64,000 nt of DNA from Archangium lansingense (GTDB taxonomy: Bacteria; Myxococcota; Myxococcia; Myxococcales; Myxococcaceae): NCBI RefSeq assembly GCF_026626635.1, contig NZ_JAPNKA010000001.1, forward strand, positions 11,702,501-11,766,500, given 5' to 3'. The first letter of the stretch is position 1. Each line of letters opens with the position of its first letter. Of this stretch, positions 10,342 through 20,844 are shown one piece after another. The notes beneath the pieces are model-generated. The model did not search any database, was not told the DNA's origin, and saw only the letters and a program-made list of their open reading frames with translations. The position numbers and the translations under genes were made by a program.

Positions 10342-11874
10342 ATGAGTGGCCCCATCCTCGGCATCGACTTCGGCACGACCAACACGGCAGCGGCGTTCTT
10401 CGACCGGCAGGGGAAGCTGAAGCTGGTGCCCGTGTCGGACAAGAACTTCATCCTCCCGTCGGTGGCCTGGTACCACGCAGCGGACAAGGCCATCGTCGGC
10501 CCCGCCGCGCGCCGGCAGATCATCGACGACCCGCGTCACACCATCTTCGGCGCCAAGCGCTTCCTCGGGCGGCGCTACCAGTCCGAGTACGTGCAGAAGC
10601 ACCGGGAGCGCTTCGCCTTCAACCTGGTGGAGGGCCCGGACGGCTACTGCGCGGTGAAGGTGTACAACCGGGTGACGCCGCTCAACGAGGTGGCGTACTT
10701 CATCCTGCGGCACATCCTCACGCTGGCCAACCACGCCGCGGGCGAGCCGTTCTCCGAGTGCGTGCTCACCGTGCCGGCCCACGCGAGCATCCGCCAGCGC
10801 GAGGCGGTGCGGCACGCGGCCGAGCGCACGGGCATGAAGGTGCGCGCCATCATCAACGAGCCCACCGCGGCGGCGCTCTACTACGCCAACCTGCGCAACC
10901 CGGAGCAGACGGTGATGGTGTTCGACCTGGGCGGCGGCACCTTCGACGCCACGCTCATGTCCGTGCAGAACCGGGTGGTGAAGGTGCTGGCCACCGGCGG
11001 CGATGCCTTCCTGGGTGGCGCCAACTTCGACGAGTGCATCGTCGAGCACCTGGCCGAGGAGTTCCACCAGCAGCACGGCGTGGACGTGCGCGCCAACAAG
11101 GTCGTCATGCAGCGGCTCGTCTTCGCCGCCGAGTCCGTGAAGATTCAACTCTCCCGGGCCGAGGTGGCGGACCTGCGCGTGCCCTGCATCACCCAGGGGC
11201 CGGACGGCGGCTTCCTGGACTTCCAGTTCCGCCTCACCCGCAAGCGGCTGGAGGAGATGACCTTCCGGCTCATCGAGCGCACCGTGTCCGCCTGCGACGA
11301 GGTGCTGGAGCGCGCGAGCCTCAAGCCGAACCAGGTGGACGAGCTGGTGCTGGTGGGCGGCCAGACGCGCATGCCCGCCATCCGCGAGCGCCTCTCGCAC
11401 TTCCGCCGCTTCTCCTCGGAGAAGGACGTGCACCCGGAGTTGGGCGTGGCGGTGGGCGCCGCCATCCTCGGCCGCAACCTGTCCCGGCCCGGCGGCACCG
11501 GCCTCATGGACGTGGTGCCCATGCCCGTGAGCGTCATGCTCCCCGGCGGCGCCACCCACGAGGTCATCCCCGCCAACACCCCGGTGCCCTGCCGCAAGTC
11601 CGTGTCCCTGGAGTCCCTGCCCCCAGGCCCCACGCCGCTGCCCGTGCTCGTCTTCGAGTCCCTGGACACCACCAGCGTGGACCGTGAGGTGCTCGGCACC
11701 CTCCAGGTGGGCCCCGAGTGGCGCCGCAGTGGCTCCGCTCCCCGGCTCGAGCTGCACATGGGCCAGGACTTCGTCCTCCGGGCCTTCCTCGCCACCGCCG
11801 AGGGGAAGCCCGTCCCCGCCCCCATCATCGACGCGTCCCCTCAAATGAGAGCGCCCCGGGCCGCGGCTTCTTGA
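10342..11874 (+). CDS. Hsp70/DnaK-like ATPase without the helical lid
   Basis: 510 residues against about 640 for DnaK. The Hsp70 nucleotide-binding domain is complete. It shows phosphate 1 GIDFGTTNT (residues 7-15), the connect region NEPTAAALYY, phosphate 2 FDLGGGTFDATL, and the adenosine motif VLVGGQTRMPAI. A beta-rich peptide-binding-like part follows (about 385-500, with NTPVPC resembling the NTTIP region). The alpha-helical lid is absent. Myxobacteria carry many Hsp70 paralogues with roles in motility and surface polysaccharide. This gene stands alone: no dnaJ or grpE is near, so its client is unknown. No clear Shine-Dalgarno site precedes the ATG. Confidence 0.9.
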   Translation: MSGPILGIDFGTTNTAAAFFDRQGKLKLVPVSDKNFILPSVAWYHAADKAIVGPAARRQIIDDPRHTIFGAKRFLGRRYQSEYVQKHRERFAFNLVEGPDGYCAVKVYNRVTPLNEVAYFILRHILTLANHAAGEPFSECVLTVPAHASIRQREAVRHAAERTGMKVRAIINEPTAAALYYANLRNPEQTVMVFDLGGGTFDATLMSVQNRVVKVLATGGDAFLGGANFDECIVEHLAEEFHQQHGVDVRANKVVMQRLVFAAESVKIQLSRAEVADLRVPCITQGPDGGFLDFQFRLTRKRLEEMTFRLIERTVSACDEVLERASLKPNQVDELVLVGGQTRMPAIRERLSHFRRFSSEKDVHPELGVAVGAAILGRNLSRPGGTGLMDVVPMPVSVMLPGGATHEVIPANTPVPCRKSVSLESLPPGPTPLPVLVFESLDTTSVDREVLGTLQVGPEWRRSGSAPRLELHMGQDFVLRAFLATAEGKPVPAPIIDASPQMRAPRAAAS

Positions 11875-11914
11875 GCCACGGCTCCGGGGCGGGATTCAAC
11901 CCGGGGTGAGAGAT

Positions 11915-11948
11915 ACCCTCATCCCCTCCCTCTCCCGGGGGGAGAGGG
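11915..11948 (+). repeat. REP-like palindromic element, copy 1
   Basis: The 9-bp perfect stem CCCTCTCCC/GGGAGAGGG (11928-11948, loop GGG) is preceded by ACCCTCATCCCCT. The same layout occurs twice more at 24027-24162. It lies between two convergent genes, the usual place for REP elements, and could also act as a bidirectional terminator. Confidence 0.65.
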
Positions 11949-11960
11949 GTGGTTGGCTCG

Positions 11961-13748
11961 TCACTGCACCGAGAAGATCAGGTCGTCGCGGTCGTCGTAC
12001 GAGCCCGTGGTGCACGTGCCCGCGCTGCCCTGGTAGCGGAAGTTCGCGCGAATCGCCTGGTTGGCGCCGGCGGGCAGCGTGTAGTTGGCGGTGATGGTCT
12101 GCACTCCAGAGCCGCTCGGCTTGTACGAGCCGATGAGCGTCCACGACGGGCTGCTCGCATTCGCCGTGTAGTACAGGTCCAGCGTGTCCGACGACGCGGA
12201 GTAGGCCCACACCGTGGCCGTCACCGTCACCTGCTTGCCAGCCGCCAGGTTCGTCCCGTCCGTCGTGGCCACCTTGAGGCGGTCGTTGGACTCGTCCGAG
12301 TGGTAGGTGCCCGAGGCGCCATCCGTGCAGGAGGCGTTGATGGTGTTGGGCTTGTTCACCTCGGGGCCCAGGCCGCCGCGGCCGTTGAGCAGCGAGCCCG
12401 AGTCGCAGCCCGCGCCCGCCGCGGTGCACCGGGGCGCCTTCAGCGTCGCGTCGTAGGTGGCCGTGTTGATGGTGCCACCGCCACCACCGCTGTCCACCGG
12501 AGGCGGGGTGTTGCCGGTCGTCGCACCCTTGGCCAGCTCACCCAGGAAGGACACCGCCAGCTTGGAGAACTTCACCGAGTTGCTCGCGTTGCTGTTGGTC
12601 GAGTTCGTCAGCGTGTCGTTCGCCGAGTGGATGTACGGGTTGGACGTGCTCATCGTCGCCTCGAAGGGCATCGAGGTGGCGAAACCCCTCGCGTGCCACG
12701 AGGCGTGGTCCGAGCAGCCGTAGCCGCACGAGATGTTGGTGTACGTCATCGTCGGCTGGTACGTGGAGATGAGGCTGGTGACGAAGGAGTTCTGCGCCGC
12801 GTTGGTGTTGTCCGTCACCATCGCGAAGTCGTAGCTGGAGCCCTTGTAGTTCGTCATGTCCAGCTGCAGCACGCCCACCACGTTCACCCCGTTGGTCACG
12901 TGCCAGGCGGCGATGTCGGCCGAGCCCTTGAGGCCCACCTCCTCGGCGGCATAGGCCATGAACTTCACCGTACGGGCCGGCTTGTAGCCATTGGCCATGG
13001 CCACCCGGAAGGCCTCCGTGAGCGAGGCCACGCCCGAGGCATCGTCATCCGCGCCCGGCGCCGAGAGGGTGGAGCCACCGGTGTTGATGGAGTCCAGGTG
13101 ACCGCCAATCACCACCACCTCGTTGGGGTGCGTGGTGCCGGTGATGGTGGCGATGACGGACGGCTGCGGCGAGACGGTGCTCGTGTGCGTGAAGAACGCG
13201 ACCTGCACGTCGCTGCGCCCGTTGGCGATGGTGGTCCACTGGTTCTTCAGCCACGTGGCCGCATCGGCACCACCCTGCTGGTTGTAGCGGCGCGACGTCC
13301 AGCTGGTGGACAGCGAGTTGATGGTGTTGCGGATGTTGAGTTCCTGCACTCCGCCCAGCATCACGTTCACCGAGGCGCTGTTGTTGAGCGTGTAGCTCAC
13401 CAGCGACGCCAGGGCCTGCGGAGCGCTGGTGCCCTCCACGGCCGCGCGCGCCTGCGCCTCACTGTCATGGGCCATGAAGCCCGCGCAGCGGTTGAGCTTG
13501 TCGTGCATCGCCTCGGCCAGCTTCTCCAGCTGCGACTCGGGCACGCGCAGCGCCGCCACGCCACCCTTCTCCAGCGCCGGCGCGGGCAGCGCCACCAGAC
13601 CCTTCTCCTTGAACGAAGCGCGCGCGGGCTCCAGCGCGTCCGACCCGATGGTGATCCACACCTCCTTCTCCTTCGGGGCTGCTTCCGCGAATGCGGGGGC
13701 GGCACACGCGAGCAACGCGACGACCGGTCCGAACTTCCTGATTGCCAT
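11961..13748 (-). CDS. secreted M28-family zinc aminopeptidase with C-terminal beta domain
   Basis: 595 residues from the ATG at 13746-13748, preceded by AGGAGAAG. A signal peptide (about 1-22) and a propeptide-like region (to about 150) precede the M28 catalytic domain. Zinc ligands and catalytic residues are recognisable: GGHLDS (about 214), PGADDDASG (about 230), AAEEVGLKGS with the catalytic Glu (about 266), QLDM (about 293) and YIHSANDT (about 372). A Gly-rich linker and a roughly 150-residue beta-sandwich-like C-terminal domain with paired cysteines follow. It probably releases amino acids from peptides outside the cell during predation. The reading frame extends 30 codons upstream, but the chosen start gives the signal peptide. 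Confidence 0.93.
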   Translation of the reverse strand: MAIRKFGPVVALLACAAPAFAEAAPKEKEVWITIGSDALEPARASFKEKGLVALPAPALEKGGVAALRVPESQLEKLAEAMHDKLNRCAGFMAHDSEAQARAAVEGTSAPQALASLVSYTLNNSASVNVMLGGVQELNIRNTINSLSTSWTSRRYNQQGGADAATWLKNQWTTIANGRSDVQVAFFTHTSTVSPQPSVIATITGTTHPNEVVVIGGHLDSINTGGSTLSAPGADDDASGVASLTEAFRVAMANGYKPARTVKFMAYAAEEVGLKGSADIAAWHVTNGVNVVGVLQLDMTNYKGSSYDFAMVTDNTNAAQNSFVTSLISTYQPTMTYTNISCGYGCSDHASWHARGFATSMPFEATMSTSNPYIHSANDTLTNSTNSNASNSVKFSKLAVSFLGELAKGATTGNTPPPVDSGGGGGTINTATYDATLKAPRCTAAGAGCDSGSLLNGRGGLGPEVNKPNTINASCTDGASGTYHSDESNDRLKVATTDGTNLAAGKQVTVTATVWAYSASSDTLDLYYTANASSPSWTLIGSYKPSGSGVQTITANYTLPAGANQAIRANFRYQGSAGTCTTGSYDDRDDLIFSVQ

Positions 13749-14060
13749 ACACTTCTCCTGGCGCTGGTGCTTCATGGGGGGAATCCCGCGAATCGTACCT
13801 ACCCGTTTCGCAAGGAAGGCAGACTTATCCGCCAACACGAGAACTTATTGCACTCCGGGCACATCAGGAAAGAACTTGGAGTGTAGGACTCGCGGCGAGC
13901 CCACGAAGAGACTCGGGAGGAAACGCCGCCGTGCGGCAATCCTAGGAAGGCCAACGAATTCATCCCCCCTCCCCAGTGAGAAGGTGCTCGGCGCGACGAT
14001 CGTGGTAGCACGCGGCCACGGACCGGGCCGCCCCCGGCATCGCGACAAAGGGTTTCAAGG
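13749..14060. other. 312-nt divergent intergenic region
   Basis: Lies between the M28 peptidase (minus) and the SET protein (plus), so it must hold promoters for both. No convincing -35/-10 pair, operator or small gene was seen. The ribosome binding site of the M28 gene is in the left part. Confidence 0.5.
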
Positions 14061-14483
14061 ATGCAGTCAGGAGAGCCACTCTTCGTCCACCCGGGATTGA
14101 AGGTGAAGCCGTGCGAGTGGGGCTATGGCGTCTTCGCGGACGAGGCCATCCCGGAGGGCACCATCCTGGAAGAGTGCCACTACCTCAAGGTGCCGTTCCG
14201 CTCCGTGCGCAACTCCGCCCTCTCGGACTACGTGTTCAACATCGAGTGGGGTCCACACGAGGAGGACCAGGGCGGTGAGTGGGTGGCGATCGTGATGGGC
14301 TTCGGGATGATCTACAACCACTCGCAGGAGCCCAACGTGTCGTACTACCGGGGCTACCAGAAGGGCGCGTCGCCCAAGGACGTCTTCACCTTCTACGCCC
14401 TGCGCGACATCGAGGCCGGCGAGCAGCTGTGCATCAGCTACGGGGAGAACTGGTGGAAGACGCGCGGCCAGGAGATGCCCTGA
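14061..14483 (+). CDS. SET-domain protein, putative protein lysine methyltransferase
   Basis: 140 residues, essentially one SET domain without pre- or post-SET parts. Visible motifs are the N-terminal GYGVFADEAIPEGTIL (matching the G-x-G cofactor loop), the central MIYNHSQEPNVSYY (the NHS motif of SET enzymes) and the C-terminal DIEAGEQLCISYGENWW (the GEE/Y catalytic tyrosine region). SET enzymes transfer a methyl group from S-adenosylmethionine to lysine. Bacterial stand-alone SET proteins have few known substrates, and nothing in the neighbourhood points to one. AAGG lies very close before the ATG. Confidence 0.85.
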   Translation: MQSGEPLFVHPGLKVKPCEWGYGVFADEAIPEGTILEECHYLKVPFRSVRNSALSDYVFNIEWGPHEEDQGGEWVAIVMGFGMIYNHSQEPNVSYYRGYQKGASPKDVFTFYALRDIEAGEQLCISYGENWWKTRGQEMP

Positions 14484-14538
14484 GCCGGCGGGGGGCTCGG
14501 CTTGTCGCTCCGTCCGGGCCCGTGACATAAACCCAGGC

Positions 14539-16233
14539 ATGCGCATCGGTCGTCTGGGTCTTCTGAGTCTGTCCACGCTGGTGGCCGCGTGCCGTGAGGA
14601 GCCACCCGCCCCCCCCGCGACGTACCGGGTGGGAGGAAGCATCACCGGGCTCTCCGGCGGCAACCTCACCCTCCAGCTCAACGGGCACCAGAGCCTCACC
14701 CGCGGCGCGGATGGGCCCTTCTCGTTCGAGACGCCGCTGGAAGACCAGAGCAGCTACAGCGTGACGGTGACCGCCACGCCCCCGGAGCAGGACTGCACCG
14801 TCGAGGGCGGAACGGGCAAGGTGGCCGGCGCGGACGTGAGCTCCGTGCAGGTGCGCTGCGCGACGAAGACGTACACGCTCGGCGGCACGGTGGAGGGCCT
14901 GCGCGGGACGCTCGGGCTGAGCCTCGGGAACGAGACGCTCCAGGTCACCACGAATGGTGGCTTCACCTTCACGACGAAGCTGCCGCGGGGCAGTTCCTAC
15001 GGGGTGAGCGTGGCCACTCAGCCCCAGGGCCAGCGCTGCACCGTGTCGAACGGAAGCGGGATGGTGGCCGGCAACGTGGCGGACCTCGCCGTGCGGTGCC
15101 GTGACTGGTACGCGCTGGACACCTTCCAGGCCGCCAGCGTCGTCATCGGCCAGGGCAATTTCACGAGCAAGGCGGCAGACCGGGGCGGCACCATCGGGGA
15201 CAGCACCCTGCGCAATCCCGTGGGAAACCCAGCCTTCGCGCAGGGGCGGCTCTACGTCCCGGACACGGGCTCCAACCGGGTGCTCGGATTCAACGGGGTG
15301 CCCGCGACCAACGGCGCGAGCGCGGGCTTCGTCCTCGGCCAACCCGACTTCTCGAACTTCGACACCGGCAGCGGACAGCAGGGTCTCGGCGCTCCGGAAG
15401 GCCTCTCCAGTGACGAGACCCGGCTGGCGGTGGCGGACACACGCAACAGCCGCGTCCTGCTCCACACCACGCTCCCCGCCAGCACCGGGGCCACACCTTC
15501 GCTCGTCCTCGGGCAGCCGGGCTTCGACCCCGGCGACCGGCTCCCCGGATGTGCCCGGACGTCGCTCTCCTTCCCGGAGGACGTGTTCCTCGGCCACGGC
15601 AAGTTGCTCGTGGCGGATAGCTCGAACAACCGCGTCCTGGTGTGGAACACCCTGCCCGCCACGAACGGAGCGCCGGCGGACCTCGTCCTCGGCCAGCGCT
15701 CCTTCACCACCTGCGTCGAGAATGACGCGAACGGCGATGCGGTGAAGGACAGCACCCCCGGCGCCACCACGCTCTGGAATCCCACCGGGGTGTGGACGGA
15801 TGGCACCCGCCTCGTGGTGGCCGACAGCTACAACAACCGGGTGCTCCTCTGGAACCAGTTCCCCACCACCGACGGGCAGCCCGCGGACGTCGTCCTGGGC
15901 CAGGCCGACTTCACCTCGCGCGCCACGGCCCTCACCGCCACCGGAATGAACACGCCCTACACCGTCGCCTCCACTGGGCTGCAGCTCTTCGTCACCGCCA
16001 GCCAGCAGCACCGGGTGCTGGTCTGGAACACCCTCCCCACCCTCAACGGGACCCCGGCGGACACCGTCCTCGGCCAGGCCGACTTCACCCACGCGGACCT
16101 CAATGATCCGCCCACGGGCACCACCCCGAGCGGGCGCACCCTCAACCAGCCAGGGGGAGTGCTCCTGACGTGGCCCCATGTCCTGGTGTCGGACTACGGC
16201 AACAACCGCGTCCTCGTCTTCACCAGCCGCTGA
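14539..16233 (+). CDS. beta-propeller (NHL-like) lipoprotein with two N-terminal beta domains
   Basis: 564 residues. The lipoprotein signal ends in LVAAC (Cys18). Two tandem domains of about 85 residues share the pattern Y(R/T)-GG-(S/T)-(I/V)-(T/E)-GL with a C-terminal VxCR (about 28-195). The rest is a propeller of repeated units containing VLGQ-x-D/G-F and N-N-R-V-L-V-W-N motifs: six VLGQ/VIGQ blocks and five NRVL-type blocks. NHL-like propellers usually bind ligands or partner proteins. The protein is probably displayed on the envelope. It is transcribed alone. Confidence 0.8.
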   Translation: MRIGRLGLLSLSTLVAACREEPPAPPATYRVGGSITGLSGGNLTLQLNGHQSLTRGADGPFSFETPLEDQSSYSVTVTATPPEQDCTVEGGTGKVAGADVSSVQVRCATKTYTLGGTVEGLRGTLGLSLGNETLQVTTNGGFTFTTKLPRGSSYGVSVATQPQGQRCTVSNGSGMVAGNVADLAVRCRDWYALDTFQAASVVIGQGNFTSKAADRGGTIGDSTLRNPVGNPAFAQGRLYVPDTGSNRVLGFNGVPATNGASAGFVLGQPDFSNFDTGSGQQGLGAPEGLSSDETRLAVADTRNSRVLLHTTLPASTGATPSLVLGQPGFDPGDRLPGCARTSLSFPEDVFLGHGKLLVADSSNNRVLVWNTLPATNGAPADLVLGQRSFTTCVENDANGDAVKDSTPGATTLWNPTGVWTDGTRLVVADSYNNRVLLWNQFPTTDGQPADVVLGQADFTSRATALTATGMNTPYTVASTGLQLFVTASQQHRVLVWNTLPTLNGTPADTVLGQADFTHADLNDPPTGTTPSGRTLNQPGGVLLTWPHVLVSDYGNNRVLVFTSR

Positions 16234-16406
16234 GCCCTTCCCGACCCGCCTGCCCGGCCGCCCCCCTGCCTTGGAACCCCGCTTTCCAAGGAACCGGTGC
16301 TTCCATGGGGACGCGGACTATCCGAATTCCATCCTCCATGTATGATTACGCCCAATCATGGGGAGAAAAGGGGATGGAGCTGGAGGCTCGCTGATCCGGA
16401 GCAACT

Positions 16407-16462
16407 GGTGACGTCCCCTCGGACCGCTCCCCGAGCGTGAGTGATTCCTAGGGGACGTCACC
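16407..16462 (+). promoter_or_regulatory. perfect 13-bp inverted repeat covering the kinase ribosome binding site
   Basis: GGTGACGTCCCCT at 16407-16419 and its exact complement AGGGGACGTCACC at 16450-16462 enclose a 30-nt loop that itself can pair CTCGG with CCGAG. The right arm contains the only Shine-Dalgarno-like sequence (AGGGGA) before the ATG at 16466. In mRNA the arms could fold and hide the ribosome binding site. In DNA the site could instead be a protein-binding operator. Confidence 0.6.
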
Positions 16463-16465
16463 GGC

Positions 16466-19545
<3,080 letters not shown>

Positions 19546-19549
<4 letters not shown>

Positions 19550-20823
19550 GAATGGTGATGAACAGGTCCAGGTTCGTGCTCACCCTGTCCGCTGCGCTCC
19601 TTGCGCTGTGGACGGCGCCCGTGGAGGCCCAGACGGCCCGCGGCAAGCAGAAGACCGCGGCGGTGCGCAAGCCCGTCAAGAAGCAGGCTGGCGCCAGGCA
19701 GGCCGGTGCGAAGCTGTCCGGCTCCAAGCGGCTCCGCTCCAAGCAGCGGCCCGGAGCCGTGGAGAAACCCGCAGCCGACGCGCCTACCTCCGAGATCCCC
19801 ACCGCGTCCGACGCCCCCCTGGGCGCCGCGCTCCAACCCTCCACCGAGGCGCCCAACCTGGCACCTCCGCCTCCCTCCGCGCCGCAGGCGGCCACCATGC
19901 CTGAACCAACCGGGGATCGGCCCTGGGCCAAGGGCGTGTCCAAGGAGCAGCAGCAGGCTGCGATGGTGCTCTTCCAGGCGGCCAACGCGCTGCTCAAGGA
20001 GTCCGTCTTCGTCCAGGCCGTGGAGAAGTACCGAGAGGCGCTCCAGTCGTGGAAGCACCCGGCCATCCACTACAACCTGGCGCTGGCGCTGATGAACCTG
20101 GACCAGCCCGTGGAAGTCCACGAGCAGCTCGTGGAGGCGCTGCGCTACGGACCGGCGCCCCTGGAGACCGAGAAGTACGAGTACGCCCGCAACTACAAGA
20201 CGCTCATGGAGCGGCAGCTCGCCCGGGTGGAGATCTCCTGCGACACGCCCGGAGCCACCGTCACCCTGGACGGCCAGACCCTGTTCGTCGCCCCCGGAAA
20301 CTACGCGGGGCTGGTGCGCCCCGGCGCGCACAGCATCGTCGCCACCAAGGAGGGCTTCCTCCCCTCCGACCAGAGCCGCACGCTGCTGCCCGGCGAAACG
20401 GCCGCCCTCCAGCTCAAGATGTTCACCTCCGAGGACCTCATCGAGTACCGGCGCAAGTGGGCCGCGTGGATGCCCTGGATGGTGGTGGGCGCGGGTGTGG
20501 CCGTGGGCGCGGGCAGCGGCTGGCTCCACCTCCAGGCCCGGGACAACCTCCGCGCCCTCGACGAGGGCGTTACCCAGTGCGGTGGCTGCTTCCTGACCCC
20601 GGCCCTCGACGCCACCCTCAACCGGGGCAACACCTACCAGTCCCTGGCCATCGGTGGGTACGCCCTCGGCGGCGCCGCGCTCGTCACCGGTGTGGTGCTC
20701 GTCTTCATCAACCAGCCCCAGCCGTTCCGGATCGACCCCACCCAGAAGAAGGTGGAGGTCGTGGGTGTCGCGCCCCTCGTCGGTAGCGGCACGGGCGGCA
20801 TCCTCACCACCTTCCGTTTCTGA
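19546..20823 (+). CDS. TPR and PEGA-domain membrane protein
   Basis: 425 residues. The GTG at 19546 overlaps the kinase stop (GTGA) and has GAGG 7 nt before it, so coupling is likely. ATG codons at 19552 and 19558 are alternatives. A signal peptide (to about 28, ending VEAQ) leads to a Lys/Ala/Pro linker. TPR-like helices (about 130-215, with YNLALALMNLDQP) come next, then a PEGA domain (about 225-295, VEISCDTPGATVTLDGQ) and two hydrophobic segments (about 307-330 and 365-388). TPR/PEGA proteins paired with Ser/Thr kinases are common in myxobacteria and probably serve as envelope sensors or scaffolds. Confidence 0.85.
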
Positions 20824-20844
20824 GAGCCCTCGAGAGTCCCCCCC

